From: Diplocarpon mali
Lineage: Eukaryota > Ascomycota > Leotiomycetes > Helotiales > Drepanopezizaceae
Direction of reading: 5' to 3'
Assembly (NCBI GenBank): GCA_024741835.1
Contig: JAENRP010000094.1
Coordinates: 88,328-152,327 of the forward strand
DNA: 64,000 nucleotides
The notes under the pieces are model-generated. The model saw nothing but the letters and a program-made list of their open reading frames with translations, was not told the DNA's origin and searched no databases. Position numbers and translations under genes: made by a program. Below, one piece after another: positions 45,645-55,766 of the stretch (positions are counted from its first letter, which is position 1; every line of letters begins with the position of its first letter).

Positions 45645-46630
45645 AAAAGGTATAACCACTAGGTTCTTCTTTGCCTCCTTTATAACTTCTAAAGCTTTCG
45701 AGTGTTCTTAGACCAGACTCTTAAGGTCTTTAGTATAAGAGGGAGTAAAGGCTTTTTCCTATTCTATAGCATTAATAGTTCTCTTACTAAGATCTGATTT
45801 TAAAGCAAAGGCTGAGAATTCCTTAAATAAGGCGAAGGTTATAAGGTCTTACTTATCGATCTTGAAATGTTTGATAATCTTATTTCAAAGGCTAGTAGGT
45901 AATCTGAGTAAGAAAAGGCAGCCTTTTTTAACTTTGCTAAGTATTTTCTAGCTGATTAAAGTATTCGATATATAAGTAAAAGTCCGATAGTAGTTCTTAA
46001 GTTCCTTAGGAGTTCGAGTGATTAGAACAAATTCCTTTAAGAAAGCTAAAGTATCGCAAATCTATTATCTAACAAATTCTCGGAATTCAGATTTAAGGGC
46101 CTTAATAAGGAGTTCCTATAAACTATAAGTTTTCTATTCGGGAAAGGATTTAATAATATCTTTGCTTATATAATTATAGTAGTAAGGAAGTCGAGAAATC
46201 ATATCCTCTTATATAATACTAAAATCGTAATAAGTTTCCTTATATTACTTAAGGAAATTAGTAATATTAGCGCTTATAAAGTAAGGAGCCCTAAGGGAAT
46301 TAAGGAAGGGAAAGTGATTAGTAATAGCCTTAAATACGGTTATTATCGTTTTATATTAACCGTTTGGGTTAATAGAATCTATAAGGGGCAAAGGGGAAGC
46401 TTTAATATTATAAGATTGATTGCTAAAAGGAGTACTTCGAAATTCAAAAGGGCTTAAAGAATATTTAAAATCTAAGTCAATCTTAAAGTAATTAAGACAA
46501 GTTTAAAAAGATTTAAATAAAGGGTTAATAAAAAGTTCAAAACTATTATTATTTTTAGTGTTTTCTAATATTAATATTAAAAAAGTAAATAATAGTCTTA
46601 AGTTGTTTAAGGATATCTTTTTATCCTTTT

Positions 46631-46653
46631 ACTTATAGGCTAAGCTTAGGAGT
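46631..46653. repeat. 23-bp palindrome, Gyp-1b gag 5' part
   Basis: ACTTAT-AGGCTAAGCTT-AGGAGT. Confidence 0.75.
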
Positions 46654-47342
46654 AGAATTCCGGATTCTACTAAAAGTTTAATCCGAGTTTGCTAAGAGAT
46701 TTTAAGTAAGTGTTAAATAGCTAATAGGAGCGTTGCAACCAATCGCAATAAGATAAGGTTTACTTAATCAAGGACTAATTTCTAAGATAAGGTTTATATA
46801 TAAGATTCTTCTTAGCCTTTAAGCCAATTCTTATTAGTCCTTAGAATAAAGGGGTCTTTAAAGACGATTCTAAGGCAGTTTTTAGAGTTCTATTAAACTA
46901 AGGCAGCTGAATTATCAAATTCGGATTTCTAAGGAAAATGAGGATATACTTCCGGCTAGAGCTTGCGCTTGGTATTACTTGAATACTCGAAACTACTATT
47001 ATTTAAGGTTACTATTATAGGGTTTGTCAAACTTTTCATATTAGAAAGCCGAAAATTCCGAGAATCTTAGAATTAAGGAGAAAAAAATAAGGGTTTTTCA
47101 AAGCAAAGCCGAAAAGGGAAAATCTAAGGTTATTAATAATTGCTAAATGAAAATCGATAGTTCTAAGTAACTAGGCGATTAAGAAGAGAGATATTAATGA
47201 TTTTCGATACTAATCGAAGTGCTTAAAGGTGGTTTTTAAAGATGTTTTTCAAAAGGCCAGTCTCTTATTTGCGAACTAAGAGATCGATAAGGTTGTATAA
47301 GGACGGAAATCTCAAAGGAATCGTCCCTATATAGGTTACTAA

Positions 47343-47588
47343 TATAAAACTAAAGGAAGATAATATAAGAATAGGCCTAAGGGAAGACCTAAAAACAAGA
47401 GGAGGAAGCACTATAAGCAGGCTCTCTTAGATAAAGTGTTAAGAATAAGTCCTAAGTATAGGGTATATTTAGTACTTATGGCGACGCGCGCTATCTCTAT
47501 ATACAGAAGATAGCCCTTTTATCCTCCTACTGTCCTGCACCGATCATATGATATATATCACAAGACCTATCTATCTTAGGTCTCCATA
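47343..47588 (-). repeat. Gyp-1b 5' LTR (246 bp)
   Basis: On the minus strand it starts TATGGAGACCTAAGATAGAT and ends TTTTATA. It is followed inward by the primer-binding site TTAGTAACCTATATAGGGAC (about 47323-47342). Confidence 0.87.
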
Positions 47589-48012
47589 CCAGGCCGGGCC
47601 CGCGAGTTGATTTTGACTTACTAAGGGGTGGATTCGCGCTAGCGAACTCTACTCTATTTCCTATATCTGCAGGTTGATTTTTCATGCGAAACTGTAAATT
47701 ATAACAAAAGTTATAACGTTATATGTGTTGCTGGCGAGTACCTTTAAAGGTCTCCCTAGAGGGGTGTATTGCAGGTATGCCCGTTATATGTTTGTTATAT
47801 AATCTGTCATATGATATATCATATATATAATATGTCATATGACTTGCCATATGACTTAGCGCCTTCGCTAAGAAGGCCGCTTACCTTAAATAGCTCCTAG
47901 TTAGAGAGCTCTTATGAATCAAGACACCCAACATCGTCGTTTGCACCTCATACTTCTTCGTGCCCTCTTCTAGTTTACTATCAAGTTCACTATCAGAGAA
48001 CCTCATTGCTAC
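47589..48012. other. Un-RIPed island between two gypsy elements
   Basis: It is rich in CpA and TpG, unlike its surroundings. It begins with a palindrome half (CCAGGCCGGGCCCGCGAGT, 47589-47607) abutting the Gyp-1b LTR. At 47805-47865 are several CATATGA/TCATATG motifs that form AT-rich palindromes. It carries the small ORF at 47881-48006. This may be the only host or single-copy DNA in the window. Confidence 0.55.
47881..48006 (-). CDS. 41-codon ORF, possible gene fragment
   Basis: Starts at ATG 48006 and ends TAA; the product begins MRFSDSELDSKLEEGTKKYE. No family recognised. It is acidic and helix-prone at the N-terminus. It has no RIP-type stop, but it is short enough to be chance. It could be the end of a gene truncated by the Gyp-1c junction at 48013. 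Confidence 0.25.
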   Translation of the reverse strand: MRFSDSELDSKLEEGTKKYEVQTTMLGVLIHKSSLTRSYLR

Positions 48013-48109
48013 AGTTTCCTAAAGAAGGCCCTCAATTAAGGTTTTTAAACGTTAGATATAGAGTTTAGAAAACTAGGCTTTAAGTTCCTTGATTTTTAAG
48101 GCAGATTTC

Positions 48110-48132
48110 ACTCTTAGGCTAGGACTATAAGT
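48110..48132. repeat. 23-bp palindrome, Gyp-1c
   Basis: ACTCTT-AGGCTAGGACT-ATAAGT. Confidence 0.78.
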
Positions 48133-49085
48133 AAAGGGAATTACTACTAGATTTCTCTTTGCCTTTTTAATAACCTCTAAAGCCTTCGAATGTTCTTATA
48201 CTAGGCTTTTAAGATCTTTAGTAAAGGAGGAGGTAGGCTCTTTCTCCTTTTCTATTACCTTAATAGTCCTTTCGCTAAGGTCTGATTTTAAGGCGAAGGT
48301 TGAGAAGTCTTCGAATTAAGCGTATATTATAGGATTACGCTTATCAATTTTAAAATACTTGATAATCCTATTTCAAAGGCTAATAGGTAATCTAAGTAAG
48401 AAAAGGCGTCCTCTTTCAACTTTATTAAGAATCTTCTAGTTAATTAAGGTATTCGACACTTAAGTAAAGGTCTGATAGTAGTTCTTAAGTTCCTTAGGAG
48501 TGCGAGTAATAAGAATAAACTCCTTTAGAAAGGCTAGAGTATTGCGAATCTACTATCTATTAAATTCCTAAAATTCAGATTTGAAAGCCTTAGTAAGGAG
48601 TTCCTAGGATTTGCGAAGCTTCTACTTAAGTAGAGATTTGATAATATCTTTATTAGTTTGATCGTAGTAGTAGGGAAGTCGATTGATTATCTTATTATAT
48701 TTAATGCTAAAATTATAATAAGTCTCCTTATATTATTTAAGGAAATTAGTAATATTAGCTTTAGTAAAATAAGGAGCGCTAAGGGAACTAGGAAAGGGAA
48801 AATGATTAATAATAGCTTTAAAGGCGGCTATTATCGCTTTATTCATTTCGATAAGAAGGGAGCTAGGTCGAATATAGGGCTTAAGGTATTCTAAAGAGTT
48901 TACAGAATCCGAGTTAATTTTAAAGTAATTAGGATAGGCTTAAAAAGATTCAGGCAAAGGGTTAAAAGGAGGTTTAAAATTGATATTTTTAGTATTTTTA
49001 AGTATTAATATTAAAAAAGCAAGTGCAGTTATTAAAGGGGAAGGTAAAGAACTCGAGTTATGCAAAATTGCATTTTTATATTCCT

Positions 49086-49108
49086 ACTCGCAGGCCTGGC
49101 CTAGGAGT
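49086..49108. repeat. 23-bp palindrome, Gyp-1c
   Basis: ACTCGC-AGGCCTGGCCT-AGGAGT. Confidence 0.85.
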
Positions 49109-49825
49109 GAAAATCCGGCTTTTGTAAAAAGTTTATTTATACTTTGCTAAGACTTCTTTAATAGGTGTAAAGCAGCAAATAAGGGTACTGCAATTACTAG
49201 CAGTAAGAAAAGGTTTATTAAGTTAAAGACTAATTTCTAAGATAAAGTTTTTAAGAAAGATTTATCTTAGCTTTTAGGACAATTCCTATTAGTTCTTAAA
49301 ATTAGTATATCCTAAGGATTGTTTTTAAAGCAAAGAATAGAGTTCTATTAAGTAGAGGCGGCTAAAGTATCTGATTTAGCTTTTTAAGAAAATTAAAGAG
49401 ATACTCCCGATTAGAGCTTTCGTTTAGTATTATATAAATACTCGAAACTGCTATTATTTAAAATAGCTATTATAGCTAATCAAACTTCTTTGTATTAGAA
49501 AGGCTGGAAATCCGATAATCGTACTAATAAGCTAACAATTTAAGCTTTTTAAATCAGAGGTAGGAAAGGCGGAATAGGGGCCGAAATAGGAAAATCTGAG
49601 GTTATTAATAGTAAAGAGTAGCAATCGACAGTTCTAAATAACTAAGTGATTGCAAGGTCGATAATAGAGGAATGACAACTAATAGTCATAAATAACTAAA
49701 TGATTATTATTTTAAAAGGGGTTTTTAAAAGGGGGTTAATCTCTTATCTACAAACTAAGAGAATCAAGAGGAGAAGTCGTATAAAGACGAAATCTCAAAG
49801 GAATCGTCCTTGCGTAGGTCACTAA

Positions 49826-50074
49826 TATAAGAGGAAGCAGGAATAATACCTAAGAATAGGCCTAAAGGAAGACTAAAGACAAAGAGGGAGGAAGTACTAT
49901 AAGCGGGCTCTCCGAAGATAAGAACTAGGACAATTTACTAGTTAAGGGTAGAATAGGTAGTTAGCATTGCGCGCTATCTCTAAGTACAATAGTAGTCTTA
50001 TATATACCCCTTTCTTAGTCCTTATCCAACCATATGACTTATATCACGAGATCCTCTACTTCCAGGTCTCTATA
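49826..50074 (-). repeat. Gyp-1c 5' LTR (249 bp)
   Basis: On the minus strand it starts TATAGAGACCTGGAAGTAGA and contains CTCGTGATATAAGTCATATG and a GGGGTATATATA box. Confidence 0.88.
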
Positions 50075-50417
50075 CCATCTTTTAAAATCAGCCTAGAACT
50101 TAATAAGATTTGATAAAACGTATTATAGAAGCTCCAAAGCGCACCCTTTACTGCATTAAGCAGTAGCGCTACCTCCTCCTTAAAGGCACCGCAAGCATAG
50201 GCCGATACAATAGCCTCTTAAGAGGCAAGGAGAGGTCCGCTGACCTATTAACAGCCGTTGCTTAGCACTATATAATAAATGCAACGCGCACTAAAGGTGC
50301 TATTAAAGCACTAACAATCGAGATTGCTAGTACTCTTATATGCAATACAACGCACGTACGCGTTATCGCGCTCTATTATAGGCTTAGGCATACGGCGCGC
50401 AGTAGGGGCAGGGCTCT

Positions 50418-50470
50418 TAAGCGGCGGCGGCGGCGGCGGCGGCGGCAGGGGCGACGGCGGCGGCGGTACG
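50418..50470. repeat. GGC trinucleotide repeat
   Basis: About 17 GGC-type triplets with GAC/AGG interruptions. It lies at the same place as shorter runs at 43301 and 10370 and is free of CpA, so not a RIP target. Confidence 0.8.
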
Positions 50471-50928
50471 TTTCCTAGCAGGCGCTAGGAGGACTAGGAC
50501 AGGGTTATAGCTCCTAAGGGAGCGCTAGCGACCTAGCGCAAAGTTAGTGCGACGCAGGGTATAAGGACTCTAAGGGTCTTACTTTGCAAAGGCGGCTAAG
50601 GCTATAATAAGCGGGAGTTCCTTTTATATTTAAAATTATTAATATAAAGATGATATTTTGAATAATAAAAGAGGATTATTTTTAAAAGAAGGGAAGGAGA
50701 ACCTTTATAATAGAAATACTCTATAAGAAGCCTAATAGAGCACTAGTATAGAATCGCGAAGATTCTTAAGAGCGCTTATTGCCTATAGCGACCCTTCTCA
50801 TTTTAAAAGGAACGACCTTTAGAGGATAGCATATAAGATAGAGCCTCTTTTCTTTATAACTGCTATTCTTTCTTTTATTTTATCTATATAGCTAAGCGAT
50901 TTTAAGAGCATCGCCCAATTAAGAGGTA

Positions 50929-51125
50929 TATTATATAGAAAAGGCAGAGTCTCTACTTATTCTAAAGACCCTTTACGTAACTCTATTAAGTTATAGACTC
51001 TCCCTTTTCTTTCCGAAGTCTCTTTACCATATATATACTAGATAATAATATAATTAATCATCTTCCCCTACTTCTGCAAGCCTCCTAAGCGACCTAATGA
51101 AGGCCCTCCAGCCGACCGCACCACA
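50929..51125 (+). repeat. Copia-1d 3' LTR (197 bp)
   Basis: It starts RIPed TATTATATAGAAAAGGC and ends GACCGCACCACA; the purine tract AATTAAGAGGTA precedes it. Confidence 0.92.
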
Positions 51126-51506
51126 GATTCCTGCCTATTAATAGGCGGCCGCTAGTTCTTAGTTCCTATAAAACTAGCTCGAAATGGATCATTTATCAAA
51201 ACAGTTGCCTATATTAATAGTAGAGCTAATATTTTCGGTATTATTAAGACGTCTCTAGCATACTAGCTCTCCTAAAGACTCAGGGTGAAGTTTATTAAAC
51301 TGCTTAAACCGATTACCCCTACTGGCTATAATAGCCTTAAGGGAGAAACCATTCGATTCGCCGTCTTACTTACCCTTACAATCGATAGGCGACGAATAAA
51401 CTTCCCTTTCCTAATCATAAGCTTAGGAGCAACCGACGTTTTGATCGGCAGGAAGTTCCTAAAGCACTATAACCTCAAATAGTCCTACGGAAAGGGGAAA
51501 AACTAT
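51126..51506 (+). pseudogene. Gypsy aspartic protease fragment
   Basis: About 125 codons with few stops. Segments AYINSRANIF (usually xxDSGAxxxF, Asp to Asn and Gly to Arg), ITPTGYNSLKGETIRFAVLL, LTIDRRRINFPFLI and LGATDVLIGRKFLKHYNL fit the retropepsin domain of fungal Ty3/Gypsy elements. It is the only clear gypsy protease in the window. Copia-1d bounds it on the left and Copia-3b interrupts it on the right, so it is a target relic older than Copia-3b. It is less RIPed than its neighbours. Confidence 0.8.
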
Positions 51507-51820
51507 TGAGATGGGTGATACAGCTATCACTCCGATGTATTATCATATGACCCTATTGCTTAGTCAGTAAGATATTAATACGTATATAGCTATAGGGAAG
51601 AAAGGGGTAACCTTCCTTCCTTAACTCTTACTAATATATCGACTATCGACCTTTAGAAGTTTCTATTACCTATTGCACTAACTCACTTAAGCTCAATAGG
51701 TTATAAGCCTTAGCTAAACTAATAATAGATTATTAACTTCCTTTAAAAAGCACTTGCACTATAACTATTAATAGGAAGTTGAACGAGACTTATAGTAAAA
51801 GGCGAGTAATCGGCGAATAG

Positions 51821-51950
51821 GAGGTATGATTCCCTATTTAGCCAACCTATATTGCAAGAGGTATAATTCCTTGCTTTATAACCCTTTAGTACTGCAAGAA
51901 GTATAATTCCTTACTTTACTATATTTTATAAGAGTTATAATTCCCTACGT
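51821..51950 (+). repeat. Copia-3 leader tandem repeat, copy b
   Basis: Four imperfect units beginning GAGGTAT(G/A)ATTCC, 30-40 bp apart. Confidence 0.7.
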
Positions 51951-52103
51951 TATAGCTTAAAAACCCTTTTCGATAAGAGGACTTCCTTCCTATTTAATAC
52001 TTCTATAATACCTACTATTTAATCATTTCGACTTTTCGATAAAAGGAGTGCCTTTAATTATTTAATTTATTTGATTTTAAATGCAATTCTATTTAAAACG
52101 GCA

Positions 52104-53376
52104 ATGGCTTCCGATTCCGATTAAAACACTAGACCTAAAGACCTCTAACTCTCTCGAAAGAACTAGTAATAATAGTTCGACGATTTAAAGCTTTACTTTA
52201 AGAGCAAAGGCATTGAAATAGCGATTTAAAAGACACTTATTAAATACGCGAGAATAGCCCTTTATACTCCTTCTACTAATTCGTCTACTTCTACTTTAAT
52301 AGCTAATACAACTACTAAGGATTTGCTAAATATATTAAATAAGCTTAGCCTAAGAGCTTTAATAGATAATAACAGAGAATCCTAAAGGCAGATTTTAAAT
52401 ATAAAAAAGGAGAAGGAGTATAGGCTAGCCTTAGCTAAATGCAAGCTTAAGATTAATAGAAGTTTAAGTGATAAAGACTAAGATTTTATTTAAGTTTATA
52501 ATAATGCGAAGATAAGATAGGATACTTTAAAGGCAAAATACTCTTAGATAACTGCCCTTAATACTTAGCATCTACTATAGCAAATCACTTCATTTTAATA
52601 TAGAAAAGATAAAGATAGTAAGGATATAAATATAAATATAGATTCTACTTAATTTATACTATATAAAGTAAGGAGGAGAGTAAAAGCTATAGATCCTAGG
52701 ATAGCTACAACTTTTAAGGAAACTCAGCTTTTTAGTTTCCTACTTAATAGCCTCCTTCCTAAGTTCGCTATTACAAAATAATCTCTTCTCGTCCAACCTA
52801 ACCTTAAGATCTATAAGAAGATCGACCTCCTTCGAACTATCGAGCAAGACCTCAAAGGACGCTCTAAATCGGCAAATGCTGTATTATAAGGCAATAATAA
52901 GCCTAAGAAGAGGAAAGAGCGCGGGACGAGCCCTTAAGCTCATTAGGGATACTACTTCTATAATAGTACTTATAATATTACTAATTGTAAAGTTAAAAGG
53001 CAACTGATCGATATAGTCGCTAGCTTTAATATTAAGAAGCAATTGAAGCAAAAGTTAAGAAGCAAACTGCCTTTATCCTACCGAAGGCCGCAACTACTAA
53101 GGAAAGGCAAAGGAAAAGGCTATTTAGCTAAAACTTTAATAGATACTTCTAATAATAATAGTAGGTCATTTGAACCTAAATCCACTTTTAATAATTCAAA
53201 TGATAATTATAATAAAGATGCTTATATTTTAAAAGCCGATCTTTATAAGATCCTTGAATCCGACTGGTATAGTAATACTAATTATATAGCATATATAATT
53301 GATAAACCCTACCTATTTAAAGGCCCGCTTATTAAAATAAAAAGGCGCTCTATTAAGGTTGGTAGTAAAAGGTTGT
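52104..53376 (+). pseudogene. Copia-3b gag and protease
   Basis: ATG at 52104, product begins MASDSDxNT. Gag is charged, with KCKLKINRSLSDKDxDFI and a downstream FKETxLFSFLLNSLLPKF block. A zinc-knuckle relic lies near 52950-52995 (YYFYNSTYNITNCK, readable as CX2C...H...C before RIP). The protease segment SDWYSNTNYIAYI, followed by DKPYLFKGPLIKIKRRSIKVG, matches the Copia block W-x-DSGA-xHM before a loop and GG motif; the catalytic Asp is now Asn. RIP stops are frequent upstream of 53043. Confidence 0.82.
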
Positions 53377-53529
53377 TGTTGCGCCATGAGGAGCCTCAGG
53401 CGCTGAGGCCTCTGAGGACTGGCTTATGTAATGTACCCCTAAAGTGGCCACGGAGCACTTCTATAAAAGGAGCTCAGATATACAGTTAGAGTAGAATTTT
53501 TATAAGCTTCTGCCACTACTAGGAATCTA
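53377..53529 (+). repeat. Copia-2b 5' LTR/leader region
   Basis: Almost identical to 2176-2320. The GC-rich hairpin (53393-53409) and TATAAAAG (53462-53469) are intact. The exact LTR end cannot be set without a 3' LTR. Confidence 0.8.
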
Positions 53530-54734
53530 CCTCTAAATACAGCACAATAGTTATTAGCACTATTCGCGACTCTTAAGAGCAAACGATTAAAAATCTACTA
53601 TATTTAAAGGCTTTTTAAAGAGGTTTTACTACTATTTTCATCTATTCTCCCTCGCCTATACGCGTTATACAACCAGACTTAATGTTCTAATGCTCCTAGC
53701 CAACCAATAGAACCTATACTCCCTACCATCCTAGTTAATATAAGCGAATACTAGCAAAAAGAAGCTCAGGAGCTTAGCTCTAGTGGAGTTATGCTTTAGG
53801 ATAGGAAGTCATAGCGCATTTGGTACGCTAAGCTAGAGTTTTAGGCCGAATTTCTATAGCTCTAGAAGTATATAGAGAAGCTAAGACAGGTTAATAACCC
53901 TAAACTATATACTATAGAGATAGGAAATCAACCTCTGCTTTATAAGAACGAAGCTCTACACTTGCTAGATCTAGAAATAGAACTGCCGTAGCTTAAAAAA
54001 ATTATAGAAGGATAGGACTAAAGAATATTACAAAGCTACTACAAGTTATACTAGTAGTAGGAAGCTACCGATTAACAAACGCCAGCTCTAGCACTACTTG
54101 CGAAGATAATAGCTAAAGATATAGAGCTAGAGTATAAAATGGCAGTAACGCAATACAATCTTATAGTAGAAGCGTAGAAAAGGAATAGGAGCTCCTATAC
54201 TCAGTTATACTATTGGATTACTAAGATAGTATACCCTACGCTACTTTAAGCAGTACAATATGACTATAAGGAAGCGGGGAAACTGTTAATTCAATAGATC
54301 GTAGAGCACTTGCATAAGGAACTAGCCCCCTCTAAGGTTAGTATAATAGAGTCAATTCGGGAAGACTATAATACCAAGCTCTTTAAAATTAAGAGCAGCA
54401 AAGTGGACTCGAAGACCTGGCTTGCTAGCTTTAGGAAGATCTATTAAGAAGCTCGAACTTATAGAATCCTAGAGGTTTAAGGCTCCCTTGCGATTATGAA
54501 GTTTCTATAGTTGGTTTACTGCTAGGCTTTCACTTAGTCCTAGCAGACCTAGGCAAAGCTTATTAAAGATAATAAGCTAGGCCTAGAGTATAGAAAAGAT
54601 ATAGTCTATTATATTAATTAGTTCTTAAGCTTAATAGAGCAAAGCCTTATAAGCTCCTTATTAAAGGCAACCCTTAGAGTATACGCGTTACTTAAAGGAG
54701 TAGGCGATTATACTAATCTAGGAGCACTAAGTAA
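53530..54734 (+). pseudogene. Copia-2b gag, N-terminal part
   Basis: Reading frame 1 with stops as Gln/Trp gives a long helical gag: EPILPTILVNISEY, IWYAKLEFxAEFLxL, KVDSKTWLASFRKIY, YRKDIVYYINxFLSLIExS. The last two resemble the gag-polypeptide domain of Copia elements. It continues after Gyp-1d at 57739 with the zinc-knuckle segment. Confidence 0.82.
54731..54734. repeat. TSD of Gyp-1d (left)
   Basis: gtaa, repeated at 57735-57738. Confidence 0.75.
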
Positions 54735-54759
54735 TGTAGAGACCTAGAAGAAAAGGAGT

Positions 54760-54836
54760 CACGTGATAGTCACGTGATAGTCGAGGAGTCATAGGATAGA
54801 GAGTCGAAGGAGGAGTCACGTGATATAAGTCACGTG
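54760..54836 (+). promoter_or_regulatory. Four CACGTG boxes in Gyp-1d U3
   Basis: CACGTG at 54760, 54771, 54817 and 54831, in the unit AGTCACGTGATA. This is the core site of bHLH factors of the Cbf1/Pho4 type. It could act as an enhancer of the LTR promoter; only the motif is seen. Confidence 0.6.
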
Positions 54837-54871
54837 ACAAAGTCATATGATCGGCTGAGGGTCGAAGGGGG

Positions 54872-54879
54872 TATAAATA
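54872..54879 (+). promoter_or_regulatory. TATA box of Gyp-1d 5' LTR
   Basis: TATAAATA after GAAGGGGG, at the same place as GGGGTATATATA in the other LTRs. Confidence 0.6.
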
Positions 54880-55743
54880 GGACTACTGTTGTACTTAGAG
54901 ATAGCGCGCAATGCTAACTACCTATTCTACCCCTAACTAGTGAATTGTCTTAGTTCTTATCTTTAGAAAGCCCGCTTATAGTGCTTCCTCCCTCTTGTCT
55001 TTGGTCTTCACATAGGCCTATTCTTATATTATTCCTACTCCCTCTTATATTAGTGACCTACGCAGGGACGATTCCTTTGAGATTTCGTCTTTATACGACT
55101 TCTCCTTTTGATTCTCTTAGTTCGCAGATAAGAGATCAACCCTTCGAAAACCTCTCTTAAATCTACAATTATTCAATTATTTATAACTATCGATTATCAT
55201 TTCTCTATTATCGACCTTGTAATTACTTAATTATTTGGAACTGTCGATTGCCACTCTTTACTATTAACAACCTCAGATTTTCCCTTTTCGGCTCTGCTTC
55301 GAAAACCCCTATTTTCTTCCTCAACTCTAAGATTTTCGGAATTTTCGGCTTCCTAGTATAAAAAGTTTGGCGAACCCTATAATAGCAATCTTAAATAGCA
55401 GTAGTTTCGAGTACTTAAGTAATACTAAGCGCAAACTCCAATTGGAAGTGTCTTCTTAAAATCTTTAGAAATCCGAATCTGATAATTCAGCCGCTTTAGC
55501 TTAATAGAACTTTAAAAACTGCCTTAGAATCGTCTCTAAAGACCCCTTTATTCTAAGGACTAATAGGAATTGTCCTAAAAGCTAAAATAAATCTTTCTTA
55601 AAAACTTTATCTTAGAAATTAGTCTTTGATTTAATAAACCTTTTCTTATTACTAATAATTGCAATACCCTTATTAGCTACTTTGCACTTATTAAAGAAGT
55701 CTTAGTAAAGTATAAATAAACTTTTAGTAGAAGCTAGGTTCTT

Positions 55744-55766
55744 ACTCTTAGGCCGGGCCTGCGAGT
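55744..55766. repeat. 23-bp palindrome, Gyp-1d gag
   Basis: ACTCTT-AGGCCGGGCCT-GCGAGT; read TLRPGLRV in the local frame. Confidence 0.85.

Larger units (their letters stand above)
44019..47200 (-). pseudogene. Gyp-1b gag
   Basis: Gag of the large gypsy element. From 47000 leftwards to about 45800 it is collinear with gag of Gyp-1a, c and d, including the capsid region. It continues left beyond the other copies with a Cys-rich segment near 45290 (TCNFCNNKEPNCLLYKYYND, perhaps a nucleic-acid-binding finger) and a frame including IGLISNLLKGVLKDLAFN (about 44990). It is cut at 44018 by Copia-1c and continues into 36442. RIP stops are throughout. The Cys-rich part is not a standard knuckle. Confidence 0.75.
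24250..47588 (-). mobile_element. Gyp-1b, giant Ty3/Gypsy element (about 15.8 kb) interrupted by Copia-1c
   Basis: Matching 245/246-bp LTRs of one subtype bound it (24250-24494 as 3' LTR, 47343-47588 as 5' LTR). Between them, all on the minus strand: primer-binding site, gag (47200-44019), linker and RT/RNase H/integrase (36440-32590), then two long extra coding regions A (32180-28850) and B (28440-24780), and a poly-A/N tract. Copia-1c with a tctat duplication interrupts it at 36443-44018. The flanks agtac (left) and ccagg (right) do not form a TSD, so an exchange between two copies, or decay, is possible. If it is one element it is well over twice the usual gypsy length. Confidence 0.7.
48013..49560 (-). 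pseudogene. Gyp-1c gag
   Basis: Collinear with gag of Gyp-1d (55360-56835). The capsid domain is at about 48950-48250 and palindromes lie at 49086 and 48110. It is RIPed, with a short open stretch on the opposite strand at 48658-48894 that is only a shadow. Confidence 0.78.
48013..50074 (-). mobile_element. Gyp-1c: 5' LTR and gag, 3' truncated
   Basis: The LTR is 49826-50074 and gag runs left to about 48013, where homology to Gyp-1d (about 56835) stops abruptly against un-RIPed DNA. The right edge abuts a Copia-1 3' fragment, so Gyp-1c seems to have inserted in that Copia-1 copy. There is no TSD because the left end is missing. Confidence 0.85.
50075..51125 (+). mobile_element. Copia-1d: 3' fragment with 3' LTR
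   Basis: Homologous to 42957-44013 of Copia-1c. It starts inside the extra 3' region (at ATCTTTTAAAATCAGCC), so pol is missing, and it ends at the 3' LTR. The GGC repeat at 50418-50470 is the longest trinucleotide run in the window. Confidence 0.9.
51507..53376 (+). mobile_element. Copia-3b: 5' LTR/leader, gag and protease, cut by Copia-2b
   Basis: It starts TGAGATGGGTGATACAGC and aligns with Copia-3c (61918 on). It stops at 53376, where the Copia-2b LTR begins. Copia-3c continues through that point (63780), so Copia-2b inserted here. The 3' part is not found in the window. A small inverted repeat GTGATA-CAGC-TATCAC lies near its start. Confidence 0.88.
54735..55049 (+). repeat. Gyp-1d 5' LTR (315 bp)
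   Basis: It starts TGTAGAGACCTAGAAG and ends CTCTTATA, followed by the primer-binding site TTAGTGACCTACGCAGGGAC (55050-55069). It contains four CACGTG sites absent from other Gyp-1 LTRs. Confidence 0.88.

Noticed and set aside
53043..53489. A 148-codon open frame as a gene
   Set aside because: Its second third crosses from Copia-3b protease into the Copia-2b LTR at 53377; the fusion is an insertion artefact.
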